Assembly (NCBI RefSeq): GCF_017052585.1
Contig: NZ_JAFFHZ010000001.1
Span: 4,526,001 to 4,590,000 of the forward strand
Direction: 5' to 3'
From: Paenibacillus apiarius
GTDB taxonomy: Bacteria > Bacillota > Bacilli > Paenibacillales > Paenibacillaceae
Length of the DNA: 64,000 nucleotides
The first letter of the stretch is position 1; the number at the start of each line of letters is the position of its first letter. The notes under the pieces are model-generated. The model searched no databases, was not told the origin of the DNA, and saw only the letters and a list, made by a program, of their open reading frames with translations. Below are positions 52,468 through 62,900 of the stretch, piece by piece. The position numbers and the translations under genes were made by a program.

Positions 52468-52641
52468 ATGGCAGTACCTCAAAGAAGAACGTCCAAAACA
52501 CGTCGTGACAAGCGCCGTACGCACTTCAAATTGTCCGTACCTGGCATGGTAAAGTGCGAGCAGTGCGGTGAATTGAAATTGGCGCACCATGTATGCAAAG
52601 TGTGCGGAACATACAAAGCAAGAGAGATTATCAAACAGTAA
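52468..52641 (+). CDS. rpmF: 50S ribosomal protein L32
   Basis: This 57-residue protein starts with ATG behind GTAAGGAGGTGTAAAC. It opens with the L32 hallmark [18 protein letters not shown], then the zinc ribbon pairs CEQC and CKVC. Because all four cysteines are present this is the zinc-binding (C+) form, whose zinc-independent paralogue, if any, would lie elsewhere. A terminator follows directly. Confidence 0.97.
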   Translation: MAVPQRRTSKTRRDKRRTHFKLSVPGMVKCEQCGELKLAHHVCKVCGTYKAREIIKQ

Positions 52642-52660
52642 TCGTATATCCATACGGGAA

Positions 52661-52699
52661 AAGGTAGTGCTTCATCACAAGTGAGGTGCTACTTTTTTT
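52661..52699 (+). terminator. Intrinsic terminator after rpmF
   Basis: GTAGTGCTTCA pairs with TGAGGTGCTAC (with G-T pairs) and is followed by TTTTTTTG. Confidence 0.88.
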
Positions 52700-52752
52700 G
52701 TTATATCAAAAACTGGTCCTTTCTTTTGACGGCGTTTTTATATATACTACTT

Positions 52753-52769
52753 TTAGTACCAGGTTCTAA
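52753..52769 (+). promoter_or_regulatory. FapR operator overlapping the fapR promoter
   Basis: TTAGTACCAGGTTCTAA closely matches the 17-bp inverted-repeat FapR site as I recall it (TTAGTACCNNGTNCTAA-like). It overlaps or directly follows a possible -10 (TACTTT, 52748-52753) that is paired with TTGACG at 52726-52731, 16 bp away. FapR bound here would block its own operon until malonyl-CoA rises. Confidence 0.82.
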
Positions 52770-52832
52770 ACTGTGCATCAACGCGATTGTTCAAATCATG
52801 CAAAATGATTTACGATATACATAAACGTGCGT

Positions 52833-52855
52833 GTTCAAAAAGGTGCTTTTTGAAC
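52833..52855. repeat. Dispersed palindromic repeat, copy 2
   Basis: The arms GTTCAAAAAG and CTTTTTGAAC are perfectly complementary around a 3-nt loop. It lies in the fapR leader, 65 bp before the start codon. See copies at 47163 and 59863. Confidence 0.75.
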
Positions 52856-52919
52856 AACTCATAATGAGTTCCATGCGGCGACAGCCGGACGGACCAAGCT
52901 TAGGTTCAAAGGAACAAAG

Positions 52920-53540
52920 GTGGTGCGGGACATCGAGCGTTTACCTAAACGACAACGCCAACAGCAGTTGGTCAAAATCATTGAAGAGAACCCGTTCGTA
53001 ACAGATCAAGAATTAACCCGCATGCTGAAGGTAAGCATCCAAACCATTCGTCTGGATCGAATGGAATTGGGGATTCCTGAACTGAGAGAACGATTGAAGT
53101 TGATGGCTGAACGATCTTACGATCAAGTGCGTTCCTTGCCGCTTCACGAGGTCATCGGCGACATTGTGGATCTGCAGTTGGATAGGAGCGGGATTTCCAT
53201 TTTCGAAATTAGGGAAGAGCATGTCTTCTCAAGGACGCACATCGCCCGCGGACATCATCTGTTTGCGCAGGCCAATTCGCTTGCGGTCGCTGTCATCAAT
53301 GAGGAGATTGCGCTCACGGCATCGGCAGACATTCGATTCGTCCGGTCGGTCAAGCTGGGCGAGAAGTGCATTGCCAAAGCTTACGTGCGTTCCATCTCAG
53401 GGGTACGAAGCAAAGCGAAGGTCGAAGTGTTCAGCTATGTCGGCGAAGAAATGGTATTCCAAGGTCATTTTATCATTTACCGCTCAGCCGGTGCGATGAA
53501 CGGCAGCGAAGGAGGGGACGAGCATGAGAATCGCCATTGA
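52920..53540 (+). CDS. fapR: FapR, transcriptional repressor of fatty acid and phospholipid synthesis
   Basis: This 206-residue protein starts at GTG (GTG-GTG-CGG) behind AAGGAACAAAG. The N-terminal helix-turn-helix (RQQQLVKIIEENPFVTDQELTRMLKVSIQTIRLDR, in parts) binds the operator. The C-terminal hotdog domain (about 85-190: HLFAQANSLAVAVI, GEKCIAKAYV, FQGHFIIYR) binds malonyl-CoA or malonyl-ACP, which releases DNA. It overlaps plsX by 17 nt and leads the plsX-fabH-fabD-fabG unit. Its own operator lies upstream. Confidence 0.95.
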   Translation: MVRDIERLPKRQRQQQLVKIIEENPFVTDQELTRMLKVSIQTIRLDRMELGIPELRERLKLMAERSYDQVRSLPLHEVIGDIVDLQLDRSGISIFEIREEHVFSRTHIARGHHLFAQANSLAVAVINEEIALTASADIRFVRSVKLGEKCIAKAYVRSISGVRSKAKVEVFSYVGEEMVFQGHFIIYRSAGAMNGSEGGDEHENRH

Positions 53541-54513
53541 TGCCATGGGTGGAGATCATGCGCCGAAGTGCAATGTGGAAGGAGCGCTTGCGGCCGCGAA
53601 AGAGTGGTCTGACATTGAATTGCTGCTGGTTGGGGACGAAGGGAAGCTGTTGCCGTTGATGGCGGCCCGGCCGTCGAATGTCCGTATTGTGCACGCTCCG
53701 GATACGATTGACGCAGATGACGAGCCCGTGAAGGCGGTAAGGCGCAAGAAGGAAGCCTCTATGGTCGTTGCCGGCCGAATGGTGCGTGAAGGCGAGGCGG
53801 ACTGCATGATTTCTGCCGGCAATACAGGCGCTTTGATGACGACCGGTCTCTTGGTCGTCGGACGAATGAACGGCGTCGAACGGCCGGCCTTGGCGCCGAT
53901 GATTCCGACGATGGACGGCCGGGGAGTGCTTGCGCTCGATTTAGGAGCCAATATGGATGCGAAGCCGGAGCATCTCGTGCAATATGCGCTTATGGGGAGC
54001 ATTTACCGGGAGAAGGTGCACGGCATAGCGAAGCCGCGAGTTGGGCTGCTTAACGTCGGAACGGAAGCGATGAAGGGCAATGAACTTACGAAGCTTGTGT
54101 ACCCGCAGCTTGCTGAATTGCCGATTCACTTTGTCGGCAACGTCGAGGCGAGGGACGTGCTGGAGAGCAACTGTGACGTGCTCGTCTGCGACGGATTTGT
54201 CGGCAACGTCATGCTGAAGTCGCTGGAAGGAACAGCAGGTTCGCTATTCGGCGTGCTTAAGAAGGAATTTACCCGTTCTTGGTATACGAAGCTTGCTGCG
54301 GCTATTTTGATGCCCGGCTTGAAGCGTCTGCGCAAGATTATGGATTACAAGGAGCATGGCGGGGCTCCGCTGCTCGGATTGAACGGCCTGGTCATTAAGG
54401 CGCACGGCTCTTCGGATTCGCGTGCGATCGAGAATGCCATTCGCCAGGCGCGGATGGCGCTGCAGAACGAATTAATTCACACGATTTCAATGGGAGTCGG
54501 AGGAACTAAATAG
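53524..54513 (+). CDS. plsX: Phosphate acyltransferase PlsX
   Basis: This 329-residue protein starts with ATG behind GGAGGGGACGAGC. The family signatures are IAIDAMGGDHAPK at the N terminus, MISAGNTGALM, LLNVGTEAMKGN and CDGFVGNVMLKSLEG. It makes acyl-phosphate from acyl-ACP, the first step of phospholipid assembly with PlsY. It is translationally coupled to fapR and followed by fabH. Confidence 0.97.
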   Translation: MRIAIDAMGGDHAPKCNVEGALAAAKEWSDIELLLVGDEGKLLPLMAARPSNVRIVHAPDTIDADDEPVKAVRRKKEASMVVAGRMVREGEADCMISAGNTGALMTTGLLVVGRMNGVERPALAPMIPTMDGRGVLALDLGANMDAKPEHLVQYALMGSIYREKVHGIAKPRVGLLNVGTEAMKGNELTKLVYPQLAELPIHFVGNVEARDVLESNCDVLVCDGFVGNVMLKSLEGTAGSLFGVLKKEFTRSWYTKLAAAILMPGLKRLRKIMDYKEHGGAPLLGLNGLVIKAHGSSDSRAIENAIRQARMALQNELIHTISMGVGGTK

Positions 54514-54533
54514 CTGGAAGTGAGTGATGCGTA

Positions 54534-55520
54534 ATGAGTTTGCGTTCGGTTGGCATTATCGGTACTGGGAAATATGTACCCGAACGCGTGTTGACCAACA
54601 GCGATATGGAAAAATTGGTCGAGACGAGCGATGAATGGATTGTGTCCCGTACGGGAATCAAAGAGCGGCGCATTGCTGCGGAGCATGAAGCGACGTCGGA
54701 TCTGGCGTTTCATGCGGCTGAACAGGCGCTCACAGCAGCCGGCATTACGGCTGAACAGTTAGATTTGATTGTGGTGACTACCGTTACGCCGGATACGACG
54801 TTCCCGTCGACGGCCTGCCTTGTCCAGGAACGCCTCGGCGCGAAGCGCGCCGCTGCCTTTGATTTGTCCGCGGCTTGCTCGGGCTTCGTATATGGACTGG
54901 CCAATGCGAGCAACTTTATCGCGATGGGGATATACAAATATGCTTTAGTTATCGGAGCGGAATGCTTATCCCGGATTACGGATTACACGGATCGCAATAC
55001 GTGCATCCTATTCGGCGACGGCGCGGGCGCAGCCGTATTGGGGCCTGTTCCGGAAGGACGCGGGTTCAAATCGTTCGTGCTTGGCGCGGATGGGGGCGGG
55101 GGCGAGCTGCTGAAGCTGGAAGCAGGCGGATCGCGTATGCCGGCTTCGAGCGAAACGGTTCAGAACAAACGCCATTATATTTATATGAACGGTCGTGAAG
55201 TATTCAAGTTTGCCGTGCGCATTATGGGAAGCGCGGCGGAAGAGGCGCTTGCCAAAGCCGGCAAGACCAAAGAAGATATCGATCTTCTCGTTCCGCATCA
55301 GGCGAATACGCGCATCATTCATGCTGCGCTTGATCGCTTGAACTTGCCGGAAGAGAAGTGCATGATCAATTTGCCGCGTTATGCCAACACATCGGCGGCA
55401 TCGATTCCGCTTGCGCTGGCAGAAGCGGTAGAGGAAGGACGAGTCCGCGAGGGAGACACGATTCTTCTTGTCGGCTTCGGCGGCGGCTTGACTTGGAGCG
55501 CTTCGGTCATTGAGTGGTAA
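54534..55520 (+). CDS. fabH: Beta-ketoacyl-ACP synthase III
   Basis: This 328-residue protein starts with ATG 20 nt after plsX. The Cys-His-Asn triad is visible: Cys in FDLSAACSGFVYGL, His in LVPHQANTRII and Asn in YANTSAASIPLALAEA. It condenses a short acyl-CoA (branched primers in Bacillales) with malonyl-ACP to start fatty acid synthesis. It sits in the FapR-controlled operon. Confidence 0.97.
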   Translation: MSLRSVGIIGTGKYVPERVLTNSDMEKLVETSDEWIVSRTGIKERRIAAEHEATSDLAFHAAEQALTAAGITAEQLDLIVVTTVTPDTTFPSTACLVQERLGAKRAAAFDLSAACSGFVYGLANASNFIAMGIYKYALVIGAECLSRITDYTDRNTCILFGDGAGAAVLGPVPEGRGFKSFVLGADGGGGELLKLEAGGSRMPASSETVQNKRHYIYMNGREVFKFAVRIMGSAAEEALAKAGKTKEDIDLLVPHQANTRIIHAALDRLNLPEEKCMINLPRYANTSAASIPLALAEAVEEGRVREGDTILLVGFGGGLTWSASVIEW

Positions 55521-55535
55521 AAAGGAGAGGACAAC

Positions 55536-56462
55536 ATGGGCAAAATAGCATTTATCTTTCCAGGACAAGGGTCGCAAGCAGTTGGAATGGGCAAGGATGT
55601 ATATGACGCTGTACCGGCTTCACGCGAGGCGTTCGAAACGGCTGAACGCATGCTTGGCTTCCCGCTCGGCGAGATGGTGTTCAATGGTCCGGACAGCGAG
55701 CTGAAGCAGACGGCGAATACGCAGCCGGCTCTTTTGACGACTAGCTATGCGCTATACAAGGCGTTCGAAGCCAGAGGAATTCAACCGGATTATGTCGCTG
55801 GACACAGTCTGGGCGAATACAGCGCACTTGTCATTGCCGGGGTGCTCAGCTTCGAGGATGCCGTTGCTATCGTGCGTCAACGCGGTCAATTCATGGAAGA
55901 GGCCGTTCCGGGCGGTGAGGGAGCGATGGCGGCCGTGTTAGGCGCCGATCGCGAACGATTGGGCGCGCTCTGCGAAGACATCACCGCCGCGACGGCGCTT
56001 GTCGAAATGGCCAACGTCAACTGTCCGGGACAGATCGTTGTATCCGGCTCGAATGCCGGAGTTCAAGCGGTGGCGGAACGCGGGAAAGAGGCTGGCGCCA
56101 AGCGCGTCCGCCAGCTCGAAGTGAGCGGCCCGTTCCATTCGACGCTGATGAAGCCGGCTGCGGAGCGATTGGGAGAGGCGCTGCGTGATGTATCGATGCG
56201 CAATGCCCGGATCCCGGTTGTTGCCAATGTGTCAGCCCATTCCGAGGAGCAAGGAGAGCGCATCCGGCAATTGCTTGTCGAACAGGTATTCTCGCCTGTT
56301 CTATGGGAGGACAGCGTTCGTTATATGATCGGACAAGGCGTGGATACGTTTGTCGAAATCGGAGCGGGTTCGGTGTTGGCAGGGCTCATGAAAAAAATTG
56401 ACAATTCCGTGCGCGTTATTTCGATTAATAGCTTGGAAGCAATCGAGACTTGCGAATTATAG
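55536..56462 (+). CDS. fabD: Malonyl-CoA:ACP transacylase
   Basis: This 308-residue protein starts with ATG behind AAAAGGAGAGGACAAC. FIFPGQGSQAVGMG opens the fold, the nucleophilic Ser is in AGHSLGEYSALV, and the His is in VSGPFHSTLM. It moves malonyl from CoA to ACP. It also gives a good contrast to the PKS AT domains of this window, which keep the same GHSxGE motif except in the first synthase gene. Confidence 0.97.
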   Translation: MGKIAFIFPGQGSQAVGMGKDVYDAVPASREAFETAERMLGFPLGEMVFNGPDSELKQTANTQPALLTTSYALYKAFEARGIQPDYVAGHSLGEYSALVIAGVLSFEDAVAIVRQRGQFMEEAVPGGEGAMAAVLGADRERLGALCEDITAATALVEMANVNCPGQIVVSGSNAGVQAVAERGKEAGAKRVRQLEVSGPFHSTLMKPAAERLGEALRDVSMRNARIPVVANVSAHSEEQGERIRQLLVEQVFSPVLWEDSVRYMIGQGVDTFVEIGAGSVLAGLMKKIDNSVRVISINSLEAIETCEL

Positions 56463-56551
56463 ATACAAAGCTTCGGAGCCAGCAATAACAACTAATCGGG
56501 CGCAGCCCGCTGCGGCGTGCGCCCGGAACCTGTCAAGGGAGGGGAATACCG

Positions 56552-57298
56552 ATGTCCAGCTTGGAAGGCAAAGTTGCTGTCGTAACAGGAGCTTCGCGCG
56601 GTATCGGACGAGCTATCGCGCTCAGTCTGGCGGACGCCGGGGCAGACGTCGTCGTGAATTACGCCGGAAGCGAAGCTGCGGCTAACGATACGGCAGCGGC
56701 CATTGAGGCATTAGGGCGCAAAGCAATAACGGTCAAAGCGAACGTAGGCAAAGCGGACGAAGCCGATCAGCTTGTCAAGACAGCCTTGGAACAGATGGGG
56801 CGAATTGACATTCTGGTGAATAATGCCGGCATTACAAGAGATAATTTAATTATGCGCATGAAAGAAGAAGAGTTCGACCAAGTCATTGAAACGAACCTGA
56901 AAGGCGTGTTCAATTGCATTAAATCGGTCACTCGCCCGATGATGAAACAACGCTCGGGGCGCATCATTAATATCTCTTCCGTCGTAGGCGTGCTCGGCAA
57001 TCCAGGGCAAGCGAACTACGTTGCGGCCAAAGCAGGCGTCATCGGCCTGACGAAGGCATCCGCGCGCGAACTTGCTTCCCGCGGCATTACGGTCAATTGC
57101 GTCGCACCCGGTTTCATTGAAACCGATATGACAGACGCGCTGCCCGGGGAATACAGGGAGCAGCTGCTTGCGCAAATTCCGCTCGCCCGTCTGGGGCAGC
57201 CGGAGCATATTGCCAAGACGGTGCGCTTCCTCGCTTCGGAGGATGCCGAATATATGACCGGACAGACGGTTCATGTCGATGGCGGCATGTATATGTAG
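56552..57298 (+). CDS. fabG: 3-oxoacyl-ACP reductase
   Basis: This 248-residue short-chain dehydrogenase starts with ATG behind CAAGGGAGGGGAATACC. The NADPH loop is [17 protein letters not shown] and the Ser-Tyr-Lys triad ([21 protein letters not shown], in parts) are intact, and it ends VHVDGGMYM. It reduces beta-ketoacyl-ACP in elongation. A terminator follows, so acpP has its own promoter. Confidence 0.97.
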   Translation: MSSLEGKVAVVTGASRGIGRAIALSLADAGADVVVNYAGSEAAANDTAAAIEALGRKAITVKANVGKADEADQLVKTALEQMGRIDILVNNAGITRDNLIMRMKEEEFDQVIETNLKGVFNCIKSVTRPMMKQRSGRIINISSVVGVLGNPGQANYVAAKAGVIGLTKASARELASRGITVNCVAPGFIETDMTDALPGEYREQLLAQIPLARLGQPEHIAKTVRFLASEDAEYMTGQTVHVDGGMYM

Positions 57299-57306
57299 GG
57301 CTTTCC

Positions 57307-57341
57307 AGTCTATGAAAACATAGACTTTAAGCATTTTTTTG
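57307..57341 (+). terminator. Intrinsic terminator between fabG and acpP
   Basis: AGTCTATG and CATAGACT form a perfect stem with an AAAA loop, and TTAAGCATTTTTTT follows. The T-tract is offset by seven bases, so termination may be partial. Confidence 0.7.
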
Positions 57342-57356
57342 TTAGCCGTTTTAATA

Positions 57357-57385
57357 TGGCAATTTAAAACGATTTCTCGTATAAT
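57357..57385 (+). promoter_or_regulatory. Promoter of acpP
   Basis: TGGCAA (57357-57362) and TATAAT (57380-57385) are 17 bp apart, 21 bp before the acpP start. The -10 is perfect, the -35 weak. Confidence 0.65.
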
Positions 57386-57406
57386 ACCAAAGAGGAGGTG
57401 AACCGG

Positions 57407-57643
57407 ATGTCAGCAGAAGTGTTGGAGCGTGTAAAACGCATCATCATTGAGCGTCTTGGTGTAGATGAAGCGGAAGTAACGCTTGAAGCATCTTTTAAAG
57501 ATGATCTCGGCGCTGATTCCCTCGATGTTGTGGAATTGGTGATGGAATTAGAAGATGAGTTTGATATGGAAATCTCTGATGAAGACGCAGAGAAAATTAC
57601 TTCAGTAGGAGAAGTAGTGAATTACATACAATCTCATAAGTAA
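57407..57643 (+). CDS. acpP: Acyl carrier protein of fatty acid synthesis
   Basis: I chose ATG 57407, at ideal distance from AGAGGAGGTG; an in-frame GTG at 57398 falls inside that site. The 78-residue acidic protein has the modified Ser in [19 protein letters not shown]. It carries growing acyl chains in primary metabolism and is clearly distinct from the stand-alone ACP at 31090, which lacks the DSLD motif. Separate promoter and flanking hairpins fit its high expression. Confidence 0.97.
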   Translation: MSAEVLERVKRIIIERLGVDEAEVTLEASFKDDLGADSLDVVELVMELEDEFDMEISDEDAEKITSVGEVVNYIQSHK

Positions 57644-57774
57644 GTTTGTACAAGTCCCGTTCTTCACTAGCGGGACTTCTCCTCATTATTAGATTATGTA
57701 TGTTAATGCGCTTACGGAGCGTATGATAAATAGAATCATGGTACTGTACTGTATATAATAGAGGTGAGTTCATT

Positions 57775-59013
57775 TTGAAACACAGGGTTGTGGTGACCGG
57801 CATGGGCGTCGTAACCGCTCTCGGTTCGGACCTTGATACGTTTTGGAGCAGCTTGCTGGAAGGCAAGTCAGGAGTATCGCGAGTCGAAGCATTTGATGTG
57901 ACGGATTATCCGACGCAAATTGCAGCTTCCGTGAAAGACTTTAATCCCGAAGCGTACATGGACAAGAAGGAAGCGCGCAGAATGGACCGTTTTGTCCAAT
58001 TTGCCGTGGCGGCCAGCAAGAACGCTCTGGAGGATGCAAAGCTGAATGTGAAAGAACAGACCGATCCGGATCGTGTCGGCGTTATTGTCGGCTCGGGTAT
58101 CGGGGGTCTCGGAACTTGGGAAGAGCAGCATACGATTTTGATGGAAAAAGGCGTAAAGCGCGTCAGTCCTTTCTTCATTCCGATGATGATCGCGAACATG
58201 GCTTCCGGCCAAGTGTCCATGACAGTGGGCGCGCGCGGACCGAACACGGCGGCAGTGTCCGCGTGTGCGACAGGGACGCATTCCATCGGAGACGCTTTCA
58301 AGATTATTCAGCGCGGCGACGCAGATGTCATGATTTGCGGCGGCGCTGAAGCAACGATTCGTCCAATCGGAATGGCTGGATTCTGTTCCATGCGGGCGAT
58401 GTCTACGCGCAATGACGAGCCTGAGCGCGCGAGCCGTCCTTTCGATGTCGATCGGGACGGGTTCGTAATGGGCGAAGGCGCCGGCGTCCTCGTGCTCGAA
58501 TCGCTGGAGCATGCATTGCAGCGCGGTGCCCGTATCTATGCGGAAGTGGCAGGCTATGGGATGAGCGCCGATGCGCATCATATGACCGAGCCGGATCCGA
58601 CAGGGGCGGCGCAATGCATGACGCGCGCCATTCGCGATGCGGAATTGAAGCCGGAGCAGATTGATTACATTAATGCGCATGGCACGTCCACGCCAGTCGG
58701 GGACAAATCGGAAACAAAGGCGATTAAAAACGCTTTAGGGGAACATGCATATAAGGTAGCGGTAAGTTCGACGAAATCGATGACGGGACATTTGCTTGGC
58801 GCGGCCGGCGGCGTTGAAGCGGTCATATGTGGCTTGGCCTTGATGCGCGGCATCATTCCGCCAACGATTAACTTGGAGAATCAAGATCCTGAATGCGACC
58901 TGGACTACGTGCCGAATGTGCCGCGCCAAGCGGACGTGAAGGTAGCCATGTCGAACTCATTCGGATTCGGAGGACACAACGCTACGCTTGTCTTGAAGAA
59001 ATTCGAAGCATAA
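57775..59013 (+). CDS. fabF: Beta-ketoacyl-ACP synthase II
   Basis: This 412-residue protein starts at TTG behind AGAGGTGAGTTCATT. The Cys-His-His triad is present: Cys in [13 protein letters not shown], His in [11 protein letters not shown] and His in [12 protein letters not shown]. It elongates acyl-ACP and sets membrane fluidity. A short inverted repeat (AAGTCCCG/CGGGACTT, 57652-57678) in the gap after acpP may weaken read-through. The next gene rnc starts 12 nt downstream. Confidence 0.97.
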   Translation: MKHRVVVTGMGVVTALGSDLDTFWSSLLEGKSGVSRVEAFDVTDYPTQIAASVKDFNPEAYMDKKEARRMDRFVQFAVAASKNALEDAKLNVKEQTDPDRVGVIVGSGIGGLGTWEEQHTILMEKGVKRVSPFFIPMMIANMASGQVSMTVGARGPNTAAVSACATGTHSIGDAFKIIQRGDADVMICGGAEATIRPIGMAGFCSMRAMSTRNDEPERASRPFDVDRDGFVMGEGAGVLVLESLEHALQRGARIYAEVAGYGMSADAHHMTEPDPTGAAQCMTRAIRDAELKPEQIDYINAHGTSTPVGDKSETKAIKNALGEHAYKVAVSSTKSMTGHLLGAAGGVEAVICGLALMRGIIPPTINLENQDPECDLDYVPNVPRQADVKVAMSNSFGFGGHNATLVLKKFEA

Positions 59014-59025
59014 GGAGTCAGACTG

Positions 59026-59724
59026 TTGAGTGTAGAATTGAAGCAGTTACAGCAGAAACTGAACATTCATTTTCGTAACAGGCAGCTGTTAAAACAGGCG
59101 TTTACCCATGCTTCCTATGTAAACGAACATCGCTTCGGTCAGCACCAAGACAATGAACGCCTTGAGTTTTTGGGCGATGCTGTGTTGGAGCTGACGGTGT
59201 CTGAATTTTTGTTTCATCAATGTCCGACACGGCCCGAAGGAGAATTGACCAAGATGCGGGCATCCATCGTGTGCGAGCCTTCTCTCGTCAAGTTTGCCAA
59301 TCAGCTGAACTTTGGCAAATATGTGCTGCTAGGCAAGGGAGAAGAGCTGACAGGCGGGCGAACACGGCCTGCGTTGTTGGCCGATGTCTTTGAATCGTTT
59401 ATCGGCGCGCTTTATTTGGATCAAGGGTTGGAGGCGGCTCGTGAATTTCTGCGCCGTCACATCTTCCCTCAGATTACGCTCGACGGCAAGCTGCAGACGA
59501 ATGATTACAAAACGCAGCTGCAGGAACTGACGCAGCATCACAATTTAGGCGCGCTTGAGTATCGTATTGTGGAGGAACGCGGGCCGGCACATGAGCGGGA
59601 GTTCGTGTCCGAAGTTTTCATGGGAGAAGAATGTCTGGGCCGCGGTATCGGCCGTTCGAAGAAAGAAGCCGAACAGCAAGCGGCGGCGCAGGCACTCGAG
59701 CAGTTAGTCATTCCGAAATCATAA
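59026..59724 (+). CDS. rnc: Ribonuclease III
   Basis: This 232-residue protein starts at TTG behind AAGGAGTCAGACTG. The catalytic signature is [14 protein letters not shown], with the second acidic site in [16 protein letters not shown], and a C-terminal double-stranded RNA-binding domain (about 158-228: [36 protein letters not shown]). It processes rRNA precursors and structured RNAs. Placement between fabF and smc is standard in Bacillales. Confidence 0.97.
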   Translation: MSVELKQLQQKLNIHFRNRQLLKQAFTHASYVNEHRFGQHQDNERLEFLGDAVLELTVSEFLFHQCPTRPEGELTKMRASIVCEPSLVKFANQLNFGKYVLLGKGEELTGGRTRPALLADVFESFIGALYLDQGLEAAREFLRRHIFPQITLDGKLQTNDYKTQLQELTQHHNLGALEYRIVEERGPAHEREFVSEVFMGEECLGRGIGRSKKEAEQQAAAQALEQLVIPKS

Positions 59725-59862
59725 CGTACTGTAAAGGCCGGCGCTTCGTCGTCGGCCGGTTTCGCAGAAAGAGCAAAGAACAGCGCGCGGGACGAAGCGG
59801 AGGACATTCCGTGTACAGGCTGGTTTTTGCTCTTTCTTTGTCCGAAGCTACGTTAAGAAGTC

Positions 59863-59886
59863 GTTCAAAAAGTTCCTTTTTTGAAC
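59863..59886. repeat. Dispersed palindromic repeat, copy 3
   Basis: The arms are GTTCAAAAAG and CTTTTTTGAAC, in the 249-bp gap between rnc and smc. That gap also has a weak GGCCGGC/GTCGGCC hairpin after rnc and a TACAAT -10-like element at 59944-59949 before smc. Confidence 0.75.
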
Positions 59887-59973
59887 ACTCCAAGCAACAA
59901 GGGCGGCAGCAAAAGAGAGCGTCGAACCGGAATAGCGATATGGTACAATAAACGTTGAGGTGATTGAAGGACG

Positions 59974-62900
59974 ATGTTCTTAAAACGGTTAGAACTGGCG
60001 GGCTTTAAATCGTTCGCGGATCGGACGGAATTGGAGTTCGTTCAGGGAATTACCGGTGTCGTTGGTCCGAACGGCAGCGGAAAGAGCAACATCTCTGACG
60101 CCATCCGTTGGGTGCTGGGCGAACAGAGCGCCAAATCCCTCCGGGGCGGGAAGATGGAGGACATCATCTTTGCGGGCAGCGATGCTCGTAAAGCGGTAAA
60201 CGTAGGGGAAGTGTCATTGACGCTGGACAACAGCGACCAGGCACTGTCGTTGGATTTTAATGAAGTAACGGTTACCCGGCGTGTTCACCGCAGTGGAGAC
60301 AGTGAATATTTTATCAACAAACAGGCGTGCCGGTTGAAAGATATAACGGAACTGTTCATGGATACGGGGATAGGAAAAGAAGCGTACTCCATCATCGGAC
60401 AGGGACGGATAGAAGAAATTTTGAGCACGCGCTCAGAGGATCGCCGCGGCATTTTCGAAGAGGCTTCCGGTATCGTGAAATACAAATCCCGCAAACGGGA
60501 TGCGAAGAAGAAGCTGGATGAAACGGAGCAAAATTTACTTCGCATTCACGATCTGGTCGTCGAGCTTGAGGATCAGATTGGACCGTTGAAAGAGCAGTCC
60601 GAGAAAGCGCGTCATTATAAGCAGCTGCGGGAATGGTTGAAGACAAAAGAAATTGCCGTCTACGTCCACCAAATTGAGCAGCTGCACCTGTCATGGCAGC
60701 AGGCGAACGATAAGCTGGCCTCGCTGAAGGAACGGGAGCTGGCACTGTCGACGGTAGTGAGCGAGCATGATGCGAAGCTGGAAGTGCACCGTGTCGAGCT
60801 GCGCAAGCTGGAAGAAGAGCTCGAACGGCTGCAGACGACTTTGCTGCACTATAGTGAGGAGTACGAGAAATGCGAAGGTCAAGGGGAAGTGCTGCGTGAA
60901 CGCAAGCGCAACCTGACGGCCAATGAGCAGCAGATGAAGTCGACGCTAGCGACGACGTCCGAACGGATGCGGGCCAAGCAGTTGGAAGTGCATGCCGTGC
61001 AGGAGAAGCTGACTGCGGTAGAGACGGAGCTCGCCGAGATCCGGCGCCATATTCATGCGGAGGAAGCGAAGCTGGTCGGCGTAGTTGGCGGGACAAGCTC
61101 AGACGCGGAAGAAAGCCTTAAGGGCGAGCTGCTTGAAATCATGAATCAAATGGCGCAGCAGCGCAACGATATCCGCTACTACGATCAACAGAAGGAAGCG
61201 CTGCAGAAGCGTCTCGATAAAATGAAGCAGGGGCGGAACAAGCGCGAGCAGGAACAGAAGGACCTGAGCAAGCGTATCGACGATACGAAGCTTCGAAGCG
61301 AGACGCTGGCGGATGATTTGGCATATATCCGCAACCGCTATATGCAGGAAAGCGAGCAGTTGAAGAAAGATGAAGCGCTGCTTGACGAGACGCAGCTGGC
61401 CGCGCGGAAATGGCAGCAGAAAGCCGACGCTTTAGTTTCCCGCCGCGATACGATGAAGGAGCTGCAAAACGACTTTGACGGCTTTATGCTCGGCGTGCGC
61501 GAGGTGCTGAAGGCGGCACGCCGTCCGAATGGATTGCAGGGCGTACACGGGGCCGTGGCAGAGCTCATCCGCGTGCCGGAAGAGCTGGAGACGGCGATTG
61601 AGACCGCGCTCGGTGCGGCATTGCAGCACATCGTCATGGAGAACGAAGTGGTGTCCCGCGCCGCGATTACGTTCTTGAAGCAGCGTCAATTGGGGCGGGC
61701 AACGTTCCTGCCGCTCGATGTCATTCGCAGCCGTACGATACACGATTCGGATCGTCGCATCGTAGAGGGATTGGACGGCATGATTGGCGTGGCAGCGGAC
61801 TTGGTCAAGACGGACAAGGCCTACGCCAACATTGTAGGCAGCCTGCTGGGCAACGTCGTCATTGCAGAGACGCTCGAAGATGCGAACCGCATTGCCGCGA
61901 AGCTGCAGTACCGTTACCGCGTTGTCACCCGCGAAGGGGACGTGGTGAATGCGGGCGGCTCGATGACAGGCGGCAGCTTGAATAAGAAGAGCGCCAATCT
62001 GCTCGGCAGAAAACGCCAGATTGAACAGCTGGATGCCGAGATTAAAGAGACGGACAAGCAGCTCGCCAAGCTAACCGAGTCCATAACGGAATTGAAGCAG
62101 CTCACGACAAGCGGAGTAAAGCGCCTCGATGACCTGCGCGAGCAAGGCGAGAGCAAACGTCTAAGCGAGCAGCAGCTGGCAAGCGATCTGGCGCAGCTGG
62201 AGAAGGAAGAACGCCAGCTGGCGGAAACGCTTGAGATGGAAGGCCAGGAGCTGACACATGCAGCAGAGGAGATGGCTGTGCTCGATGCGGGACGCCAGAC
62301 GGCGGAAATGCGCCTTGCCGAGCTAAAGATCGAAGAGGACCGTTTGCATGTCTCCATTGAATCTGCGGAATCCGCCCGCAAGGCGAACGAGTCCGTCAAG
62401 GAAGAGCTGCAGACGCAGCTGACGGACATGAAGGTTCGGCAAGGGAAGCTGGACCAAGAAATGTTCTCCTTGCAAGAGCAATTAAAGCGCGCACAGCAGG
62501 AAGCGGCCGGGTATGAGCAAGAATATACGCACCTGACGCAAGGGCTCATTCAAGTTCAAATCGATCTTGAAACGGTCGAGCGCGAAACGATGAAGCAGAC
62601 CGAGGACTTGAACCACTTCGGGGTGAAGAAGCAGGAAACCGGAAAGCAGATCGAGTTCAAGCGTGCTGACCGGACTCAATCCGTACAGCGGCTCGAGCTA
62701 GCGGAAAGCGATACGAAAGAGCAGCGCACGGAATTAAAGCAGGTGGAAGAGGCTATGCGCCAGACGGAGATTCAAGCGAACCGTCTGGACGTCGAGCTTG
62801 ACAATTTGTTGCGCAAGCTGAGCGACGAGTACGAAATCAGCTTCGAGCTGGCGAAGCATCGCTATGCGGTGCCGGACAACATTGAAGAGGCGCAGCAAGA

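Noticed and set aside
57652..57678. Terminator after acpP
   Set aside because: The inverted repeat AAGTCCCG/CGGGACTT lacks a T-tract (CTTCTCCTC follows); it was kept only as a remark under fabF.
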